Shown here: piece after piece, positions 12,497-27,400 of the stretch
How the letters are laid out: each line of letters begins with the position of its first letter
Numbering within the stretch: position 1 is the first letter of the stretch
Assembly: GCA_963971285.1 (NCBI GenBank)
Contig: OZ020259.1
Coordinates: 248,001 to 312,000 of the forward strand
Direction of reading: 5' to 3'
Length of the DNA: 64,000 nucleotides
From: Astropecten irregularis
Lineage: Eukaryota > Echinodermata > Asteroidea > Paxillosida > Astropectinidae
Made by a program: the position numbers and the translations under genes
Notes under the pieces: generated by a model
Databases searched by the model: none
The model's input: the letters and a program-made list of their open reading frames with translations, nothing else
Told to the model about the DNA's origin: nothing

Positions 12497-15400
12497 GTTA
12501 GTCACTATTATACCATTCAAGCCAAATATAATTGTGTAAGTCATGTTGGTGCAGCGGTTTTCCCTTGAAAACATGAAAATGCGAATACTTGTTTGCCCTT
12601 TTCGGGGTCTTTCTACCCCACCTGCCACACCCTATAGTATATCAGCAGGGGTAGATACACAGGGTACGATGGGTTGGGGGGGGGGGGGGTGATGTAATCT
12701 TTGAATGGTCCACACAGAGTACGACAAATATGTAAATTGATGCGCGATTAAAAATATTCCCGCAACTTTTCTGATGATAAATAGAATTTGTGGTTGCGTG
12801 GCAACGAGATGGTTGGTTTCGTTGATGCGGTGAACTGCAACAAGTGCGTATATTTACAGCAATGGAGGGATCTCATCTTCCATTGTTAGCTTGATGTCCT
12901 CTCCATTGCACTGTATATCCAGCCAGCTGCTGACGATTAATATATGAGCTTTCATCAACCAATGGCTCAGGTTTTACGTCATAGCTGAACTTCAGAGGCC
13001 GTGTCGCTCTCTCGAGCCAAGCCCATACCATGTACAATACCAGAAGGCGCGTGTTGCTGAATACAGAGTCACGGTTGGTAGAGCTTGGTACGATGTTGCC
13101 TCTCCGCACAACATTGGTTGCATTCAAGCTGAACCATGCTGCTCCAGTTTACCAAAAAATGAGGGCAGGGGCTCAGGATCTTTTGTCTCCCGACCAAGCG
13201 TGAGCAAAACATCCTCCGTCGGCATCGACTCTGAATGAAGATGTGATTCATCATTGTAGATAGTTATACAAAAAATGAATGAAAGGGAAACGTCAAGTCT
13301 AATTGTTATACTTCATTATCATCCATCTAGCTTAGACTAAGCTTAGAGTTACACATGTACATTAGGATTCTACTATTGAACTATACAAGCTATTGGAAAT
13401 GGTTTGCATTGATAACGTGTGTAGAAGTAACTCCCCTATAGAGGACAAAGATGTAGCCTAGAGTGGAGAGTAGATGGCCGGCAGGATGAAGGCCAAACAT
13501 CTTGACTTCCAAATCTTAGACGTTAGCTATTACACTCAATCGTATGATGATAAACTCTTGAAATGATGTGTGTTATCAGTCAATTTCCCTCGCCCAAAAG
13601 ACATCCACAAAAACACAAAACAAAATCAGAGCAGTGGGTCGTTAAAAATAGGGCTTTATGGTAAGCTCTTTTGTGGCAATCTTTTCTTCCATGGCTTGTT
13701 GAAGTCGGTCCGAATGAGAGAGCGTAAGAACCTGCCGTACCCGCGGGGCTAGGGACCCGATGGACCACCGGGTCGGACTCGCCTAGAGCCAAGAGGGGTC
13801 TTGAAGATGAATCCTAATGGATTATAAGGTTGTTCTTTTCAAGACTTCGTCATCTCAGCCCCTCCAATGATTTACTTGTTTTCTTCTTAGCCTGAGACCT
13901 ATAAGCTATTTACAGCGTGTGTGTTGAGGGTAGATGCAGTATTGCTGCTGGCTGTGTAGTCTAAGTTTGTTCCTACCAATAGTCTATTAGTCATTCTTAG
14001 CACGAACTGTCTCATCTTTACACTTGTCAGGTTTTACCGACTAAAGAAGTCAGATTAGTCTTTCCAGTTAGCGGTAGCATCACCTGTATGGCAATTGCTT
14101 TACTGCCTTCATTCTACATGACTATTATATCCTAACATTATTAATGATCGTGTTTGTCCGTGTGCAAACAGAGATATGAGGGCCATGTTTCGGGTTTCAG
14201 CATTCCGCGGTGGATGCAACAAAAAACAAGGTATAAGCTGGTGTCCATAACCATAAATACCGGTGGCACTTGCGTAGCTAGTGCGTGAAGCACTCGCCGA
14301 CCATCGCTATGACCCGGGTTCGATCCCAACTTAGGTTCAGAGGCTAAAGTTGTGCATGGGTTTTTCTTGTAGGGGATTTCACCGAGCCTCCCACAAACAT
14401 CATGGACTTTCAATCTTTCTTTCAGACTTGTATCATGTAATTTCTTGTGACATCCTTTGCAATTCAAATTTGAAAGCTTGAAAACAGTTGCTGAACTTAC
14501 CATCATAAAATGTTTGTTTGGATCAGTGGAGGTATCTGTCTGTTTATGGCTTTAAAAATATCTTTGCAGTGCGGAGACTAATCTCATGTTTAGAATAATG
14601 AACATGAGCAAAACGGGATATGAACCCGTAACCTTCCATAATGATATCGTATCCTTTCCTAAAGGCATTAGCCTTTGAGATCAAAACGCGTCAGGCCCTC
14701 CTAACTCCAAGCACTATCCTAAAACAGGAAGACACCGGACAATTTCACTCAATTTCACGAAATATGCAGGGAAACATGGGTATTCATGTATATCTTCATT
14801 TATTTCGTGGTATTTTGTTGCTTTAATTCCATCTGGCTTAATCATCCATGACATGGCATATATGTTAATATAACAAGCCTGGTGTGCACGTCAATAGACT
14901 GTCGTATATGTACGAATCAGACGGCTCATTAACTCAAACAACGAGTTTAATTTTAGGAAACCACACACACACAGATGAAATACAGACGAATTATACTCTT
15001 GATAAATAGCGCAGACCGTCCGGCAGTCGGGAAGGTTTCCCCGTAATTATTGTACTCAAAAGGAAGAGTGATTACGGAGGTACTATTAGACAGATACCTT
15101 GTAATAGATCGCTGCTTGTATCAAACTGATACAATTGGTAATAATTCGAGGCATTCACGCGTGCTGTCCAATTAGTAACGTGGCATTGTGATGACCAAGG
15201 ACGGTACATTACAGGACAAGGACGCGTTACACATTACCAGCCATGGCTGAGACATTGTTCTGGAATATAACTACTGGACAAAAACAGCGACGATACGACA
15301 TTTTGCAGCCACATTACCACGCGGAATATGGGCGGTTTTGATGATTATAGACCTTTCTTTTGTTTACAAACATTGACTGGTGGTTGGCAATACTTGGCAT

Positions 15401-18400
15401 GGGCGGCCAAATCGTGCAAATCATTTCGTCTTCTCGAAAGACGGCGTGGCCAAATTCAGTTTTACAAACTGTCCATAGCTGAACAAACTGCATACCATCA
15501 TTGCTTGTGGTGTTTTCATTACATTCAGCAATATCTTTCAATGTTTATGAAACGTGTACAATAATTTCGCTTATTTTTTATGCCTGGCTTTGATGGCTCG
15601 CCATAGTTTGCGCCATCTTGGTTGGCAATAACTCGGGCTGTGACGTTTCAAAAGAAATATCTATAGTATTGATAGAACTGCAAAAGAGACTCGGTGTTCA
15701 GAGCTAAATGTTCGAGTTATTTACCAGGCTAAACTCATTGTGGCTTTGGGCTTGGCTCTTTCTGGCTGTATCCTCCGCTATAGGGCTGCTCTTTTTACAG
15801 CCTGTCAATTTATTTACTCACCAAGAGGTTTGTAATTGCTTCAGACGAGTGCCTTATAGTGAAACGGCACAAAGACCACAACAACCCACTTAGCGGTGTC
15901 AGGGGGGTTAGTAAGGGGGACACAATGGGGCAAGAGGTGTGCAGTTAATGACAAACAAACCCCTCAAGGGGTAGCAGTTTGGAGTAGAATGGGATGGGAC
16001 ATTAATAAGAGGAAACTCCTAAACAACTCTGCCTCTTACGGCAGGTTGAGGATAACACAAGGTCTAAAAGGCCCAAGACAGTACCCTATTGGATTCGGCA
16101 CTTAAGGGATGTTATCCTATAGGCAAACAGTTTGAGAGAAGTCTCGAAAGATTGACGATGTTGTCAAAGGATCAACAGAGATTTACTGGACGAGAGAGCA
16201 ACATTGTCACCTAACAGTAGGCACGGCCAAACACTTAGTATTTCCAAAACCTCGTATAACAATTAGCATGCACTGTTTGCTTCTTACATATTTTAAGTGG
16301 AAACGAAAGAAACGAAGATGAACTGTTATAAATGTCTTGCCTTAAACTTTATGCATCAGGATAAGAAAAATACTTCTTCAATTGATTTAACAGAAATATT
16401 ATTGTCACGATTGAAAACATGTTATCAAAATTGTGAAACAGTGCGTGACACCTGTTGGTCTTGAAGCTTTGTGACCCTCAGGGAAAGTACGAACTACAGG
16501 TACATAACATCACAATGGCGTCATGCAAGGCATAGAGCTTCCTCGGTCAATATAACACTGAACAGAAATGCAAAGGAGATTGTACGTCAATTTGGTTTGA
16601 GAGGAATTTGTACTCTTCTATCTGCCTCATGGGCGCTCAGGGTCGTATGCGATTTAATTTGCTAAAACACTTTAAATTCATCAATGATTATTATGATAAT
16701 TATATAGATTCATATATGGCGCACTTTAATATTCAAAAACCGATCAAGGCGCATACATAATCATTATCCCTGGTCATTGGGCTACATTTACATTCCTGAA
16801 ACCATTCCAACATCCCAACTCCCAAATATGGAGTATACAGCCCTGAACGGCTGTAAGCACAAAGCAATAATCTACCCTCACAAATTAATGCCCATTTACT
16901 CCTGGGTGAAGAGGAGGAAATAATGTGACAAAGCATCTTTACCAAGTAGCAAGCACCACTAGCCAGGCCCGGACTCGAACCCACAATCTGTAGATTGACC
17001 ACAAGATCTTGAGTACGACACGCCAGACCACTAGGCCGCGGCACCCCACATCTTTCTTCCAATATAAAACAACTTATAGAAAAAAGAAATCCAGTGAAAC
17101 TCCACGAACCGGAAACACAAACACGATAAAATATCGAAAAAGAAAATTATAACAATCTGTGTCTGTTTCTCCTTCCAAAGGTCGCCCAACACCGGCCAAA
17201 GCTCTGCCGCCCCCTGGCGACGAAGATGTGAAAGTCAGCAAGGATGACGGTGGTAAAGAGAGGGCGCACTCTGTGTTAGACCGAGAGAAACCGGTCAGAA
17301 AGTCACTCCTGGACAGCCGAACTGTGGATCTGCCCGAGGGTAAGGGAATTTTCGTCGAGCATTTTTAGTGACCGTGTTATAAATGAAGGGTCTACGTACC
17401 TACCTGCCAAGGTTGAGAGACAACAAAGTTTCGCTGTTGGAAATAGTGAATAAATAGCTTAAAACAAAATAAAATTCTGCAGGTAGATGGGTTGAGGTGA
17501 GAACAGCCAACATTTGCCGGTTATTGCTTTACATCATGCATATGAATCAATTAAATTCAGTCACGTAAGGCCGGTGTATCATCAAACTGGCATGTATGGC
17601 TGGGTTCCTTTCACAAGGAATGAAGCGATGAAGGAAGTATTATAATCAGCATGAAGTATGTATCCAAATGCTGAGGACTTTCTCTGAAGAGACGCCAAAG
17701 CGGCCGGGCCTTCCGAGGCTAGCCGAAGACTGCCGAAGCCAGCCGAGGCCACCCGAGGCCTGCCGAGGCCGTCTGCCGAAATCTTGACAGTTTTACCGAA
17801 ATACTTATGACTAAAGGCCTTTTCACACGACGCTTAAAAACTGTCAACCATTGAGAAATTCTCTCATGAGTCTGGACCTCGGTCAAAATATCTCAAAGAT
17901 TCACCAGGGACGTCGGTCACTCTCAAGCATTGGTGTCCTTTCACACGATGACACTTTTGCAAGATTTCGCAACCATGAGAATTTCTCAATGGTTGAAAGT
18001 TTTTAGCGTCGTGTGAAAAGGCCTTAATTATCATCAACTGAGCAGAATAAGTAAACATGAATCTTCTTTGTCTCCTTGATCAGGAATTTCCATTACACAA
18101 GCCAACGTGGGTGGGTTTCCCCACTACAGCGTGTTCTGCCATGCCTCGGTCATTCACAAGGGGGCGCGCTTTGGACCATTCACGGGTCGCATCATTCATC
18201 CAAGTGAGATCAAGAGCAGTGATGATACCAACTTCATGTGGGAGGTAAGGTTATACCTGACCAGATTCAGACACTTGGTGGCAGCAGACGGCATGACGTA
18301 ATCATGTGATTAAGGCCATAGCCTATCCTATCCATATTATTTTAACATTTTTTATTTCGCTGAGGGTCCATAAACAAAAAATGATAAAAAGAACAAAAAA

Positions 18401-21400
18401 CAAAAATTAATAAGGTCCAAACGTGATCGAATGTGATCGTTGTATTGTTACTCTTTCAAACTACCTCTACAACTGACGCGTTTTTGTCGTAGAGGGCGCT
18501 GCTTTGCATGTCCGTCCGCCGTACCCACTGCAGACGTTCTAGATACGATTTGGCGCCAAAAACAGAATTATAATTTCCATCGTAAATTCGACGTGATCGA
18601 GCCTAGGAACGCAAGTCACGTGCCTGGTACTCAGCCGTGTTCAAACACTCCGGCCCTTAAGGGCAGAGAATTAAGGCTGGGGTACAAGAAACGACAGTAC
18701 ATACAAACAGGGAGCAGTTTGAAGAAGGCACCGAGTAACGTATGTGTCACGACCAGGACGTCGCCGCTCAGCCGACCGTGCCAGCGCGACTTTCATCGTA
18801 GGCCGAATCTCCAGCGAAGCGGTTACACCGAGCAGGAGATCCAATGAAATATTCATAGGTCAAACTAATCTGCCATTCTGTCAAGGGCGCAGAAGGCTCT
18901 GGCTTATTAAGGCTGATACAAGACAAAGTGACGCCCTAGAGACAAATCCCTGGCTTGGCGGGAGCCTTGAGACTTGCCAACAGAAGCTACCGGTATAGCG
19001 GGAGCTTTAAGGTATAATCTTTCACGCAGTATACCGCAAATGAGATGAAAGACACACAAAAACAAAAACACTAATTGTATTACCATTTAACCGAAACTAG
19101 GCTTTCCAATGGAATAGACTTCTGTGCAACGTCTTCCCCATTTTGGTGAAACTCATAAAACAGCATTCGTTAGAATCTCAATGGGATACAGAAATTGTCA
19201 AAATTTCAAAATGTCTTTGAAACTTTAAGTAACGAGTCAGACTTTTCAACAAGTTTGAATTCTTTGCAGAAACATTTTCCTAAACAACTGCCCCGATTCT
19301 TGTGGATTCCTTATACTCCTCTTTGGGGCCGATTTCACCAAACCCATCGTAACTTAGTATCAATCGTAGGACTAACGATGCCGTTGCAACCTTACGTAGG
19401 ATGCAATGGGCCCTTCGTAAATCAAGTTACGATATCGTAGGGCTTCATGAAATCCACACCAGAAAGGCGGTACTTAGCAAAGCTCATTGTTATAATAGCA
19501 CAAGTCCTGCTGGCTACAAACATCACATCGCAGTCAGTAGTCTAGACGCGATAATTACTTTTTAAAAATTTCCAATTTAAAACGAAAATGGAGTCGCTTA
19601 TTTTGATTAATGTACGTATCTAATAGTTACAGTCCCTCATGCGAGCCACTATTAGCGTGACAAATGGTGCAGCTTTCATCATAATGATGTATTTTATCCA
19701 TAATGATGGATGAGAGATTCATGATTAGACTGATTATACGGTATTAAGGTGGTAGTGAGGATCAGCTATCATTGCATGGCTATTAATAATAAATAGAATT
19801 TGTCTCCTTCCATTGGCCACTTACCATGATTGGATAGCACTCTCGGGTTGTTTTAAGATTTCTCCTATCTTGTTGTTTTCATCATTTCCACTGGTGTTTC
19901 AGCAAACACAGTTGTATATTCCCTTCACGTATTGAATAAGGCATGTGTTGTTAACTTGAATTAATTTTGAAGGAGCATCACAGATGTGTGTGACCAGGGG
20001 TATTTCACTAAACTCATCTTAACTTACTATCAATCGTAGGACTTAAGATGCATTGCAGCCCTATACGTAGGAGACTATGGGTTTCTAGAGTTACGATCGA
20101 TCGTAGGGCTTCGTGAAATCGACCCCAGCTATGTTAAACTGATGCATTGAGAAGCCTATGATGACCTTTCAGTATTGGTATCACGTCTCACAGGTTATTT
20201 CAGACTTAAGTCCCATTCCATTCAAAGGTTTCCACACATTTGAATTTTGCCGAGCAAATAATTGATTTAGATCCATGCAATTTTGTTTGATTTCATTTAA
20301 AACCTTCTAATTTGTTTGCCATACAAGTTGATAACATTCGCTTTATTTTTTGGTCTGTTTCAAGATATTTCAAGATGGGAAATTGAGTCATTTTGTGGAT
20401 GGGCGTAACGGCGGCAGTAACTGGCTTTGCTTTGTCAATTGTGCTCGCCACGCCCAGGAACAAAACCTGACAGCTACACAGAATGGAGAATACATTTACT
20501 ACGAAGCATGCAAAGACATCCCAAAGGTATGATCTGATTGGCTATGAAGGGTAATGACGTCACATGTTTCATTAATCAAGGTTGATAATGGTGCGATCTG
20601 ATTGGCTAGGACGATTTATGACGTCACAGGTTTCATTCATTGAGATTGTTGATGACCCAAAGTTACGGTCTGGTTGGTTATGAAGGCTAATTACGTCACA
20701 GGTTTCATTATCAAGATTGGTGGTGATGACACTGAAACCACTTCTTGCACTTGAAACTTTAAACCTCAATCCTTGAATCGCTGGTTAAATGTACTATCAT
20801 ACTTTGGTAGCATACCGTACAGAAATCTTCACAGATTTACCTGTAACTTACAGGGTATAAAGATAGTGATGGTAGAAACATACTATTAAAATCATTTTGT
20901 CTGAAATGGTGTATTTATCCAGAAAACAGTAAAACCAGTGATCGACATTATTTTTGATCTTTTAAGATCAAAAATAAAGGAGACTTAAGAAATTGGCTTT
21001 TGTTCACTGTTTTCTCAAAGATTGGGCACCGTTTGGGACTGAAATTCTTTTACAGATGATTGTTACTGTATCTTCCTTGATATTTTTGCCCATAAATCTG
21101 TATTTCTTTGACAAAAACCAAAGTATATGATATTGCCTTTAAAGAATAGTGGCAAATGACATACAGTATTTATTTATACTGACTGCACTGTACTGGTGAG
21201 AGATAAGATCAACTCCTTGCCGCACCATCGATAAGATGAACTTATAATCTCTAACCGCAGGGAAACCCAAACAACTTGGTAATGAAATTCCAGGATTACC
21301 TTCCATTACCCTATAGGGATTTCCATTCCAGTCAGAGGATTATTTTGATTATGTGATGAGTAACATGGCCACTGCGTTACAGTATTAATATGGCAGGAAG

Positions 21401-24400
21401 AAATAATGAGCTAATCAGCAAAATGTAATCTGTTGCAAAATGTATTAATTCTGCATGATAATGGTACTTAAGACTATCAATCATTGTATACTTAAACCTT
21501 AAGAAGAATCAGGAATATTATATTTCCTGGAAAAATATCCTCAATATATGAGTATAATGAGTAGATTGGTATACGTTCATTGCGTCTGTATGTCCACGTA
21601 TGATGTGATATGGTATAGGTATCATATATCATTACACACAGCGCAGATGCAGGATGTAGTTATAACGGATTATATCCCTTATCCCCCCACCCACAGGGCA
21701 CAGAATTATTAGTCTGGTACGGAGACAGTTACCGCCAATTCATGGGTATTCCCGTATCACTAAAAGGCATAGCGAATACTAGGAACCAGACCCAGTCGGA
21801 CGAGGCACATCAGGGTAAGATACCAAGGCCCTTTTCCAAATCTCGGCTCCGGCTCAGGCTCCGGCTCCGGCGCTGTCATCCATATCCTGAAAATATAGGT
21901 TGTGGCTTGTCATTGAAGCTGAAGCTCCGTTTTCTTGGTCAAATAGAGTATCTACTTCCAAACCGTAGCCAGATGCCTCTATTTTGATACACGTTATAGT
22001 TTAAAATTGATTCACGAAATTGAACCGGAGCCGGAGCCTGAGCCGGAGCCGAGGTTTGGAAAAGGGCCCAGGATTGCATTTATGTATGACTCATAATACA
22101 ACATTGCGTGCAATTATTAATGAGATTAAAACTCATCCCTGATACCTGCAAACCATAAGATTTTACTGTATAATTCACCAGCGTTTATGCATAATTTACA
22201 TGGTTAAGTGGCTTACCACAGGGGCGTAACCGGACCAAGCTACCCATATGAAAGTAAAGCACAGATGCGTTTGATGTGAAAATGTCAAAAAGAAAGATTA
22301 GCGGTGTTTTTGAAAAATTTTGACAAAATTTGCAGTCTCGCCTGGCTGTGGTTGGCAGCCTTTCTCGGGGTGGGTCTGGTTAATTCGCTCATATACCATC
22401 TCTTCAGTTTTCATTGCCACTCTTTCTCTTAAAATAAAGGTTTAGTACAGGATTGGTAACATATATCCCGACAGAAATGTCCACAGATTTACGTATAACT
22501 TTCAGGATATGAAGATGGTGCTGGTAGAAACATACCGTTAAAATATGTCCGCCCGAAATGGTGTACTTCCAGAAATTAAAGACCGAAAACAGTTTTGATC
22601 TTGGGGTAAGATCAAAACCATTCTTTATGTTTTATAAGAAAAATTGAGTCGAGTTTTCGCTATTTTCTTGTGACTCATCAGATGTCCGATTGAGCTCAAA
22701 TTTCCACAGGTTTTTCATTTAATGCACATATTGGATTAAAGAAAGTATAAGTGCTGTTCTGTGACCTCTATCATTGTACCTTTAATTATTCCCGAGATAA
22801 TTGGACTTGACTCAGTGGCATAATGGATGGAACAGAACCTCATATTAGATCCCATCAATTGATCCAGATTCCACTCAGCTACTGATGTAACCATCTTTCA
22901 TCAATCATCTTCCTTCTCATGCAGTCTCCATCTTTCCGTTTTCGTTCCTTTTCCTTCTTTCCTTGTTCTTCGATAGATAAAGAAGGTTACATGTGTGACA
23001 GATGTGGCAAGGTGTTCTCATACAAGGACTACAGAGACAAACATCTCAAGTACACACGCTGTGTGGATAAGGGTGACCGGAAGTTCCCCTGTGACCTTTG
23101 TACCCGTTCCTTTGAGAAGAAAGATCGTCTACGGATTCACATCTTACACGTACATCACAAGCATCGACCTCACAAATGCACAGTGTGTGGAAAGAGCTTC
23201 TCTCAGGTATAACAAAAAAACTGAATTTATTGCTCACAAAATTTGCGGTACCTATGCACAAAATTTGCTTAAGCATTAAAAGTCTTCCTCGATCAAACAG
23301 GATTACCAACCAAATTTTCATAAGAAATTACTGTTTTTGACTCGTATGCATCTCATTCACAGGAGTCTTGGCGGACATACTGATTTTATTTACCAAGGTT
23401 TTGGGTGCTTAAGCAAATTTTGGTGCTTAAGCAGGTCTATAAAATTGGCCCCAGATTTTAGGGTAAATATTGGTTTAAAGACACTCTGATGATTTGTGAA
23501 GATTACGAAAGGAAGACAAGGAAAAGGAGAGGAGAATATAACCTAAAATGTTAGAATCATTGACTTACTTACAGAGTTGTATGACTCCAGTGAATGACTT
23601 TACTTGTCAGTTTAAAACCCGATTCGTATTATTAAGCTCCCTGACCTTTTGGCGTAGCTGCAATGCTTTTAAGGCCCAATTTTGATGGATCCTCCCCTAA
23701 TATCCCCACGGAGAAACGCCCACATTACACTTGGTGAATCTAGTCTCCCCTTTAGACGTTCAATCTTGGCCTTATCGGTTTAATATACTTAAGAGAGGCA
23801 TATCCTCCAACCCCTATAATGTTATTTAGAATCAGTATCTCCAATCACATACTCCTCCCTTAAGCTCTTTCTCCACTGTTGACATAAGGACGGAGTAACT
23901 GCATATTACCATCTCATCTTACGCATCTTGCCTCGTCTATATCTATCGCCTTGTCTTAGGCCTTGGTGTCCAAGGTGATTCATCATCTCCTTGACTTCTT
24001 ACACGGTATAAATCAAACCACGTAGTGACAATGTATGAAGAGTCAGTGTATCCCATGAGAGACCAGATACACCAACAGTGTTAGATTCCACACTCTGTAC
24101 CGTATAGGGTTCAAATGAACTTGGGGATTGCGTTTCCTTTGAATGTGAATGCTAATGCCGAGTGTAGAATGCTTGACTGATCCCAGACTCACTCCAAATA
24201 TTCATTTATTTTTATGGAGAAATCAGACAAGAAATCTTTTCATTATGAATATTAATGATTTATTTCGTCGGGAGAGAGTAATAATATGCAAATTATAGGC
24301 TTGTCTTTCGTTGGTGATGAGGGCAAACTTAATGTACATAAGAAATCCTTTTTTTTTAGAGCATTCTACCGATGAATTTGTCACTTCAAATTTGTTTGTT

Positions 24401-27400
24401 TTCCAATGTTACGATTTGTTTTTCGTTTCCCCTTATTTTATAATTTTTTTTGCAGTATTTGTATTCGAATTACCGGCGCGTAACACAACCACCTGAAAGT
24501 CTCATTTTGCTTCCTTTATTTTTCATAATAATTATGACGTCATCGATGCAATGTTTTAAGGGTGTCTGGGTGTAAAGCATGTCTTATGCAGCAAACAGTT
24601 ATATAACAGTGACATGAGCTAGGTTTAAAGGTTCACTGTAATAAAAACACATCTGAAGTTTAATACATCTGTACTGTTATAAAACTCAACCTGTCTATCT
24701 TTGTTTATGCTAAAAAATATTGTATATAGAAAAAGGAGGTATTTTATACCCATAATTGAGCACCCCACTTTTCGAGACGAAAAACCTTGCTTACGTCACA
24801 TGCAGAACGCCACACAGTATACTGCGATGCGAGCCTATACTAGTTCTGTAGGTGACGTCACAATCTATTGTTGCGTGGGTCGGTTCCAAGAGGGACTTTT
24901 TTGAGGGGCGGGGCATACATATATCGATTTTGTAACTGTTTCGCCAAAAAGAAGCACTTACATACAAATATAAATTTATATTTTCATTAATTATGTATTA
25001 AGCAATAATTTTAAAGCACTTTCATCCCTTTCCCACATTTTATTACAGTGAACCTTTAATCAAAAACAGTCTTATTGTTGTTAGGTTTGTGATACAGAAC
25101 AATTTCAAATTTCTTAAAGAAGTTCTGACAATAGCAAGGAATATAAGACTTGCAACCAATCAGATGACCTACCTTATGTGGGCTGGGTGGGGTCACGTAT
25201 CCGCGTTAATATAAACTCTACACGATAATAACTGCTGAGATTTGTCCATGAGTCGTCTCCTGGCAACATGACATAGTGCGCATGCTCACTCTGCATAATT
25301 AATGACGTCAGATACCGCGCGAAGGCCCCGTATGTTCTATGTCTCTCCCATGAGAGTGTGTTCAAGAAGGCGTTAGCAGCCTACGTGTTAACTTCCTCCC
25401 TCCTTAGGGAGACCGAGGTGTCTGGTTATGTTTTCCAAATTTACTGGATTGTCCGTATTCCATGTTAATCTGTGTGGAATTTGTTCATCTCTGTGGAAGA
25501 TTGGGGATAAAATATGCATGAAAGCCGAGCACGATTCGGCAGTGTCTCATAATGTACGCACCAGGGTACAGCAATGATTGCTTGTGTTATTGCCTTCTAA
25601 AACTTTCATCTCTTGTCTCCCAGAAGATTTTATTTTATGAAACTACGAGGAAAATGTGACATCGGTGATCAATCTGCAGTCTGGCACTGCTTTACATTTC
25701 GCTCATGCTTGAAGTGTCGCTAGTTCCTGCATATATGCTACTTTACAAACATTGGCAATTTGTCATAAGTTTTAATATGCACAAGTTTCAAGTGAGAGTG
25801 ATCTACTTTGTAACAGTTTCTTCTATTGGGAATACCACTGGTCATCTTTATCAAAATACTTTCATTTGGCAAATTAAGGCGAAACAAAAGAAACACTTCG
25901 CTTTGCTTCAGAATAATCTGCGACTTGTGTTGAGTCTACACGATGTACCTTGAAGAAGACCTGCCATGCACGTGGGAAACTTCTCGCATTGAAGATAATG
26001 ACATCCGTTATCAGTATAGACTCTCCTCGGGTCATCACCCAATAATCTGTTATCAAAAGGTGCCAAAAGGGATGCATGGCCAGATAATTGTGCCAATAGC
26101 CCTGAGAATTCAAGATCGCCGAATTGGGGACACTAGTCTTCGTTCCAGTCATCAAATATTCACGAGGTTGATCAATAAAATAACAGTCAGTCCCACAACT
26201 TGCACAAGGTGCGAAGTATAATTATTACGCCGCCATTTTGCCATGATTTCTATGCATTGTTTCATGTTTGTAACCAGATCTTATGAAGCTATACTTTATT
26301 ATTATTCATTTCTGGTAATGAACCAAGGATTCCTCAAAAGCGCCCGTAGGCGCTGTAGCTAGAAAGCCTGATGAAACCTGTTATGGAAATATGACGAGAA
26401 GAAGCCACAGTTTTAGAGGTGGGAGGAAAACCCCAGAGTAATATTCTAGGTAAAACCCACAGAATCAGGCAGGGACTGAAAACCCAATCCACTTGTGAAC
26501 CGAGCCTGACTTGAACCCGGTCCACAGAGGTGAAAGGCGAGGAAAGAACCGCTACGCCAACCTGACTCCCACCAGGAATGATAATTCTATATTTATCTTG
26601 TATAATTTCAAAGTTTCTTTTCCTCAATATTCTCCGATCTGTTCTTTTTTTTTACCAGTCCTCTAGTTTGAACAAGCACATCAGAGTACACAGCGGTGAG
26701 CGTCCATACAAGTGTGTATATTGCAGCAAGGCATTTACTGCATCCAGTATACTGAGAACACACATACGCCAGCATTCAGGAGAGAAACCGTTTAAATGTA
26801 AGATCATTATATCAAGCCACTGGATCGAAACTGATAGAATAGTGACTATAGTGACGCAGAAAGTAAACAAATAAGCAAATAAATAAACAAATAAACAAAT
26901 ACGTAAACAAACAAATAGACAAACCAAATAAGCAAGGCAAGCAAAGAAAGGAAGACGTCTGACTTTTCAAAGATAACATTTTATTTCATAACAAAATACA
27001 AATGAGAAATACATAACTGAATGATATTAATAATGCAAGACTATTTAGGAACAAGAACCTATTCTTTTCAGTTCGGTACATAATATAACCGTAATGCATG
27101 AGAAAAAATTACAAACTTCAAGTTAGCTCATCGTTATTAATTTAAGAATCTTAAAAGGTTTCCATTTTTGCCTGCCGAGAAACGATCTTGTTTTGGTGTT
27201 GAAATAAAGAAAGAAAGACAGTCAAACAAGTAAATAAATAAACAGAAAACAGACATAAAAAGCAACAAACAAGCAAACAAAATATATACCCTAACAAATC
27301 AACAACTCGATATAACTAGACTGATATTTACCTTCTCTTGAGGACGGCCAGAGTACACTGGCCGAAACGTCGAGATTAAACTTCTCACCGGTTCTTTTCA

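Larger units (their letters stand above)
12497..17180. other. PRDM14 intron between its N-terminal and linker exons
   Basis: About 4.7 kb without a recognisable exon. It holds a homopolymeric G run near 12677-12689 and two tRNA-derived SINEs. Short ORFs (for example 12873-13127 on the minus strand) show no recognisable domain. Confidence 0.6.

Noticed and set aside
12873-13254. Minus-strand ORFs in the PRDM14 intron
   Set aside because: No domain, and no flanking splice sites I trust.
18440-18847. 135-codon plus-strand ORF in a PRDM14 intron
   Set aside because: No recognisable domain, no splice context, overlaps opposing ORFs in a locally GC-rich patch.
24625-25059. 67-codon ORF at 24701-24904 as a gene
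   Set aside because: It lies wholly inside a MITE with perfect inverted ends and resembles no protein.
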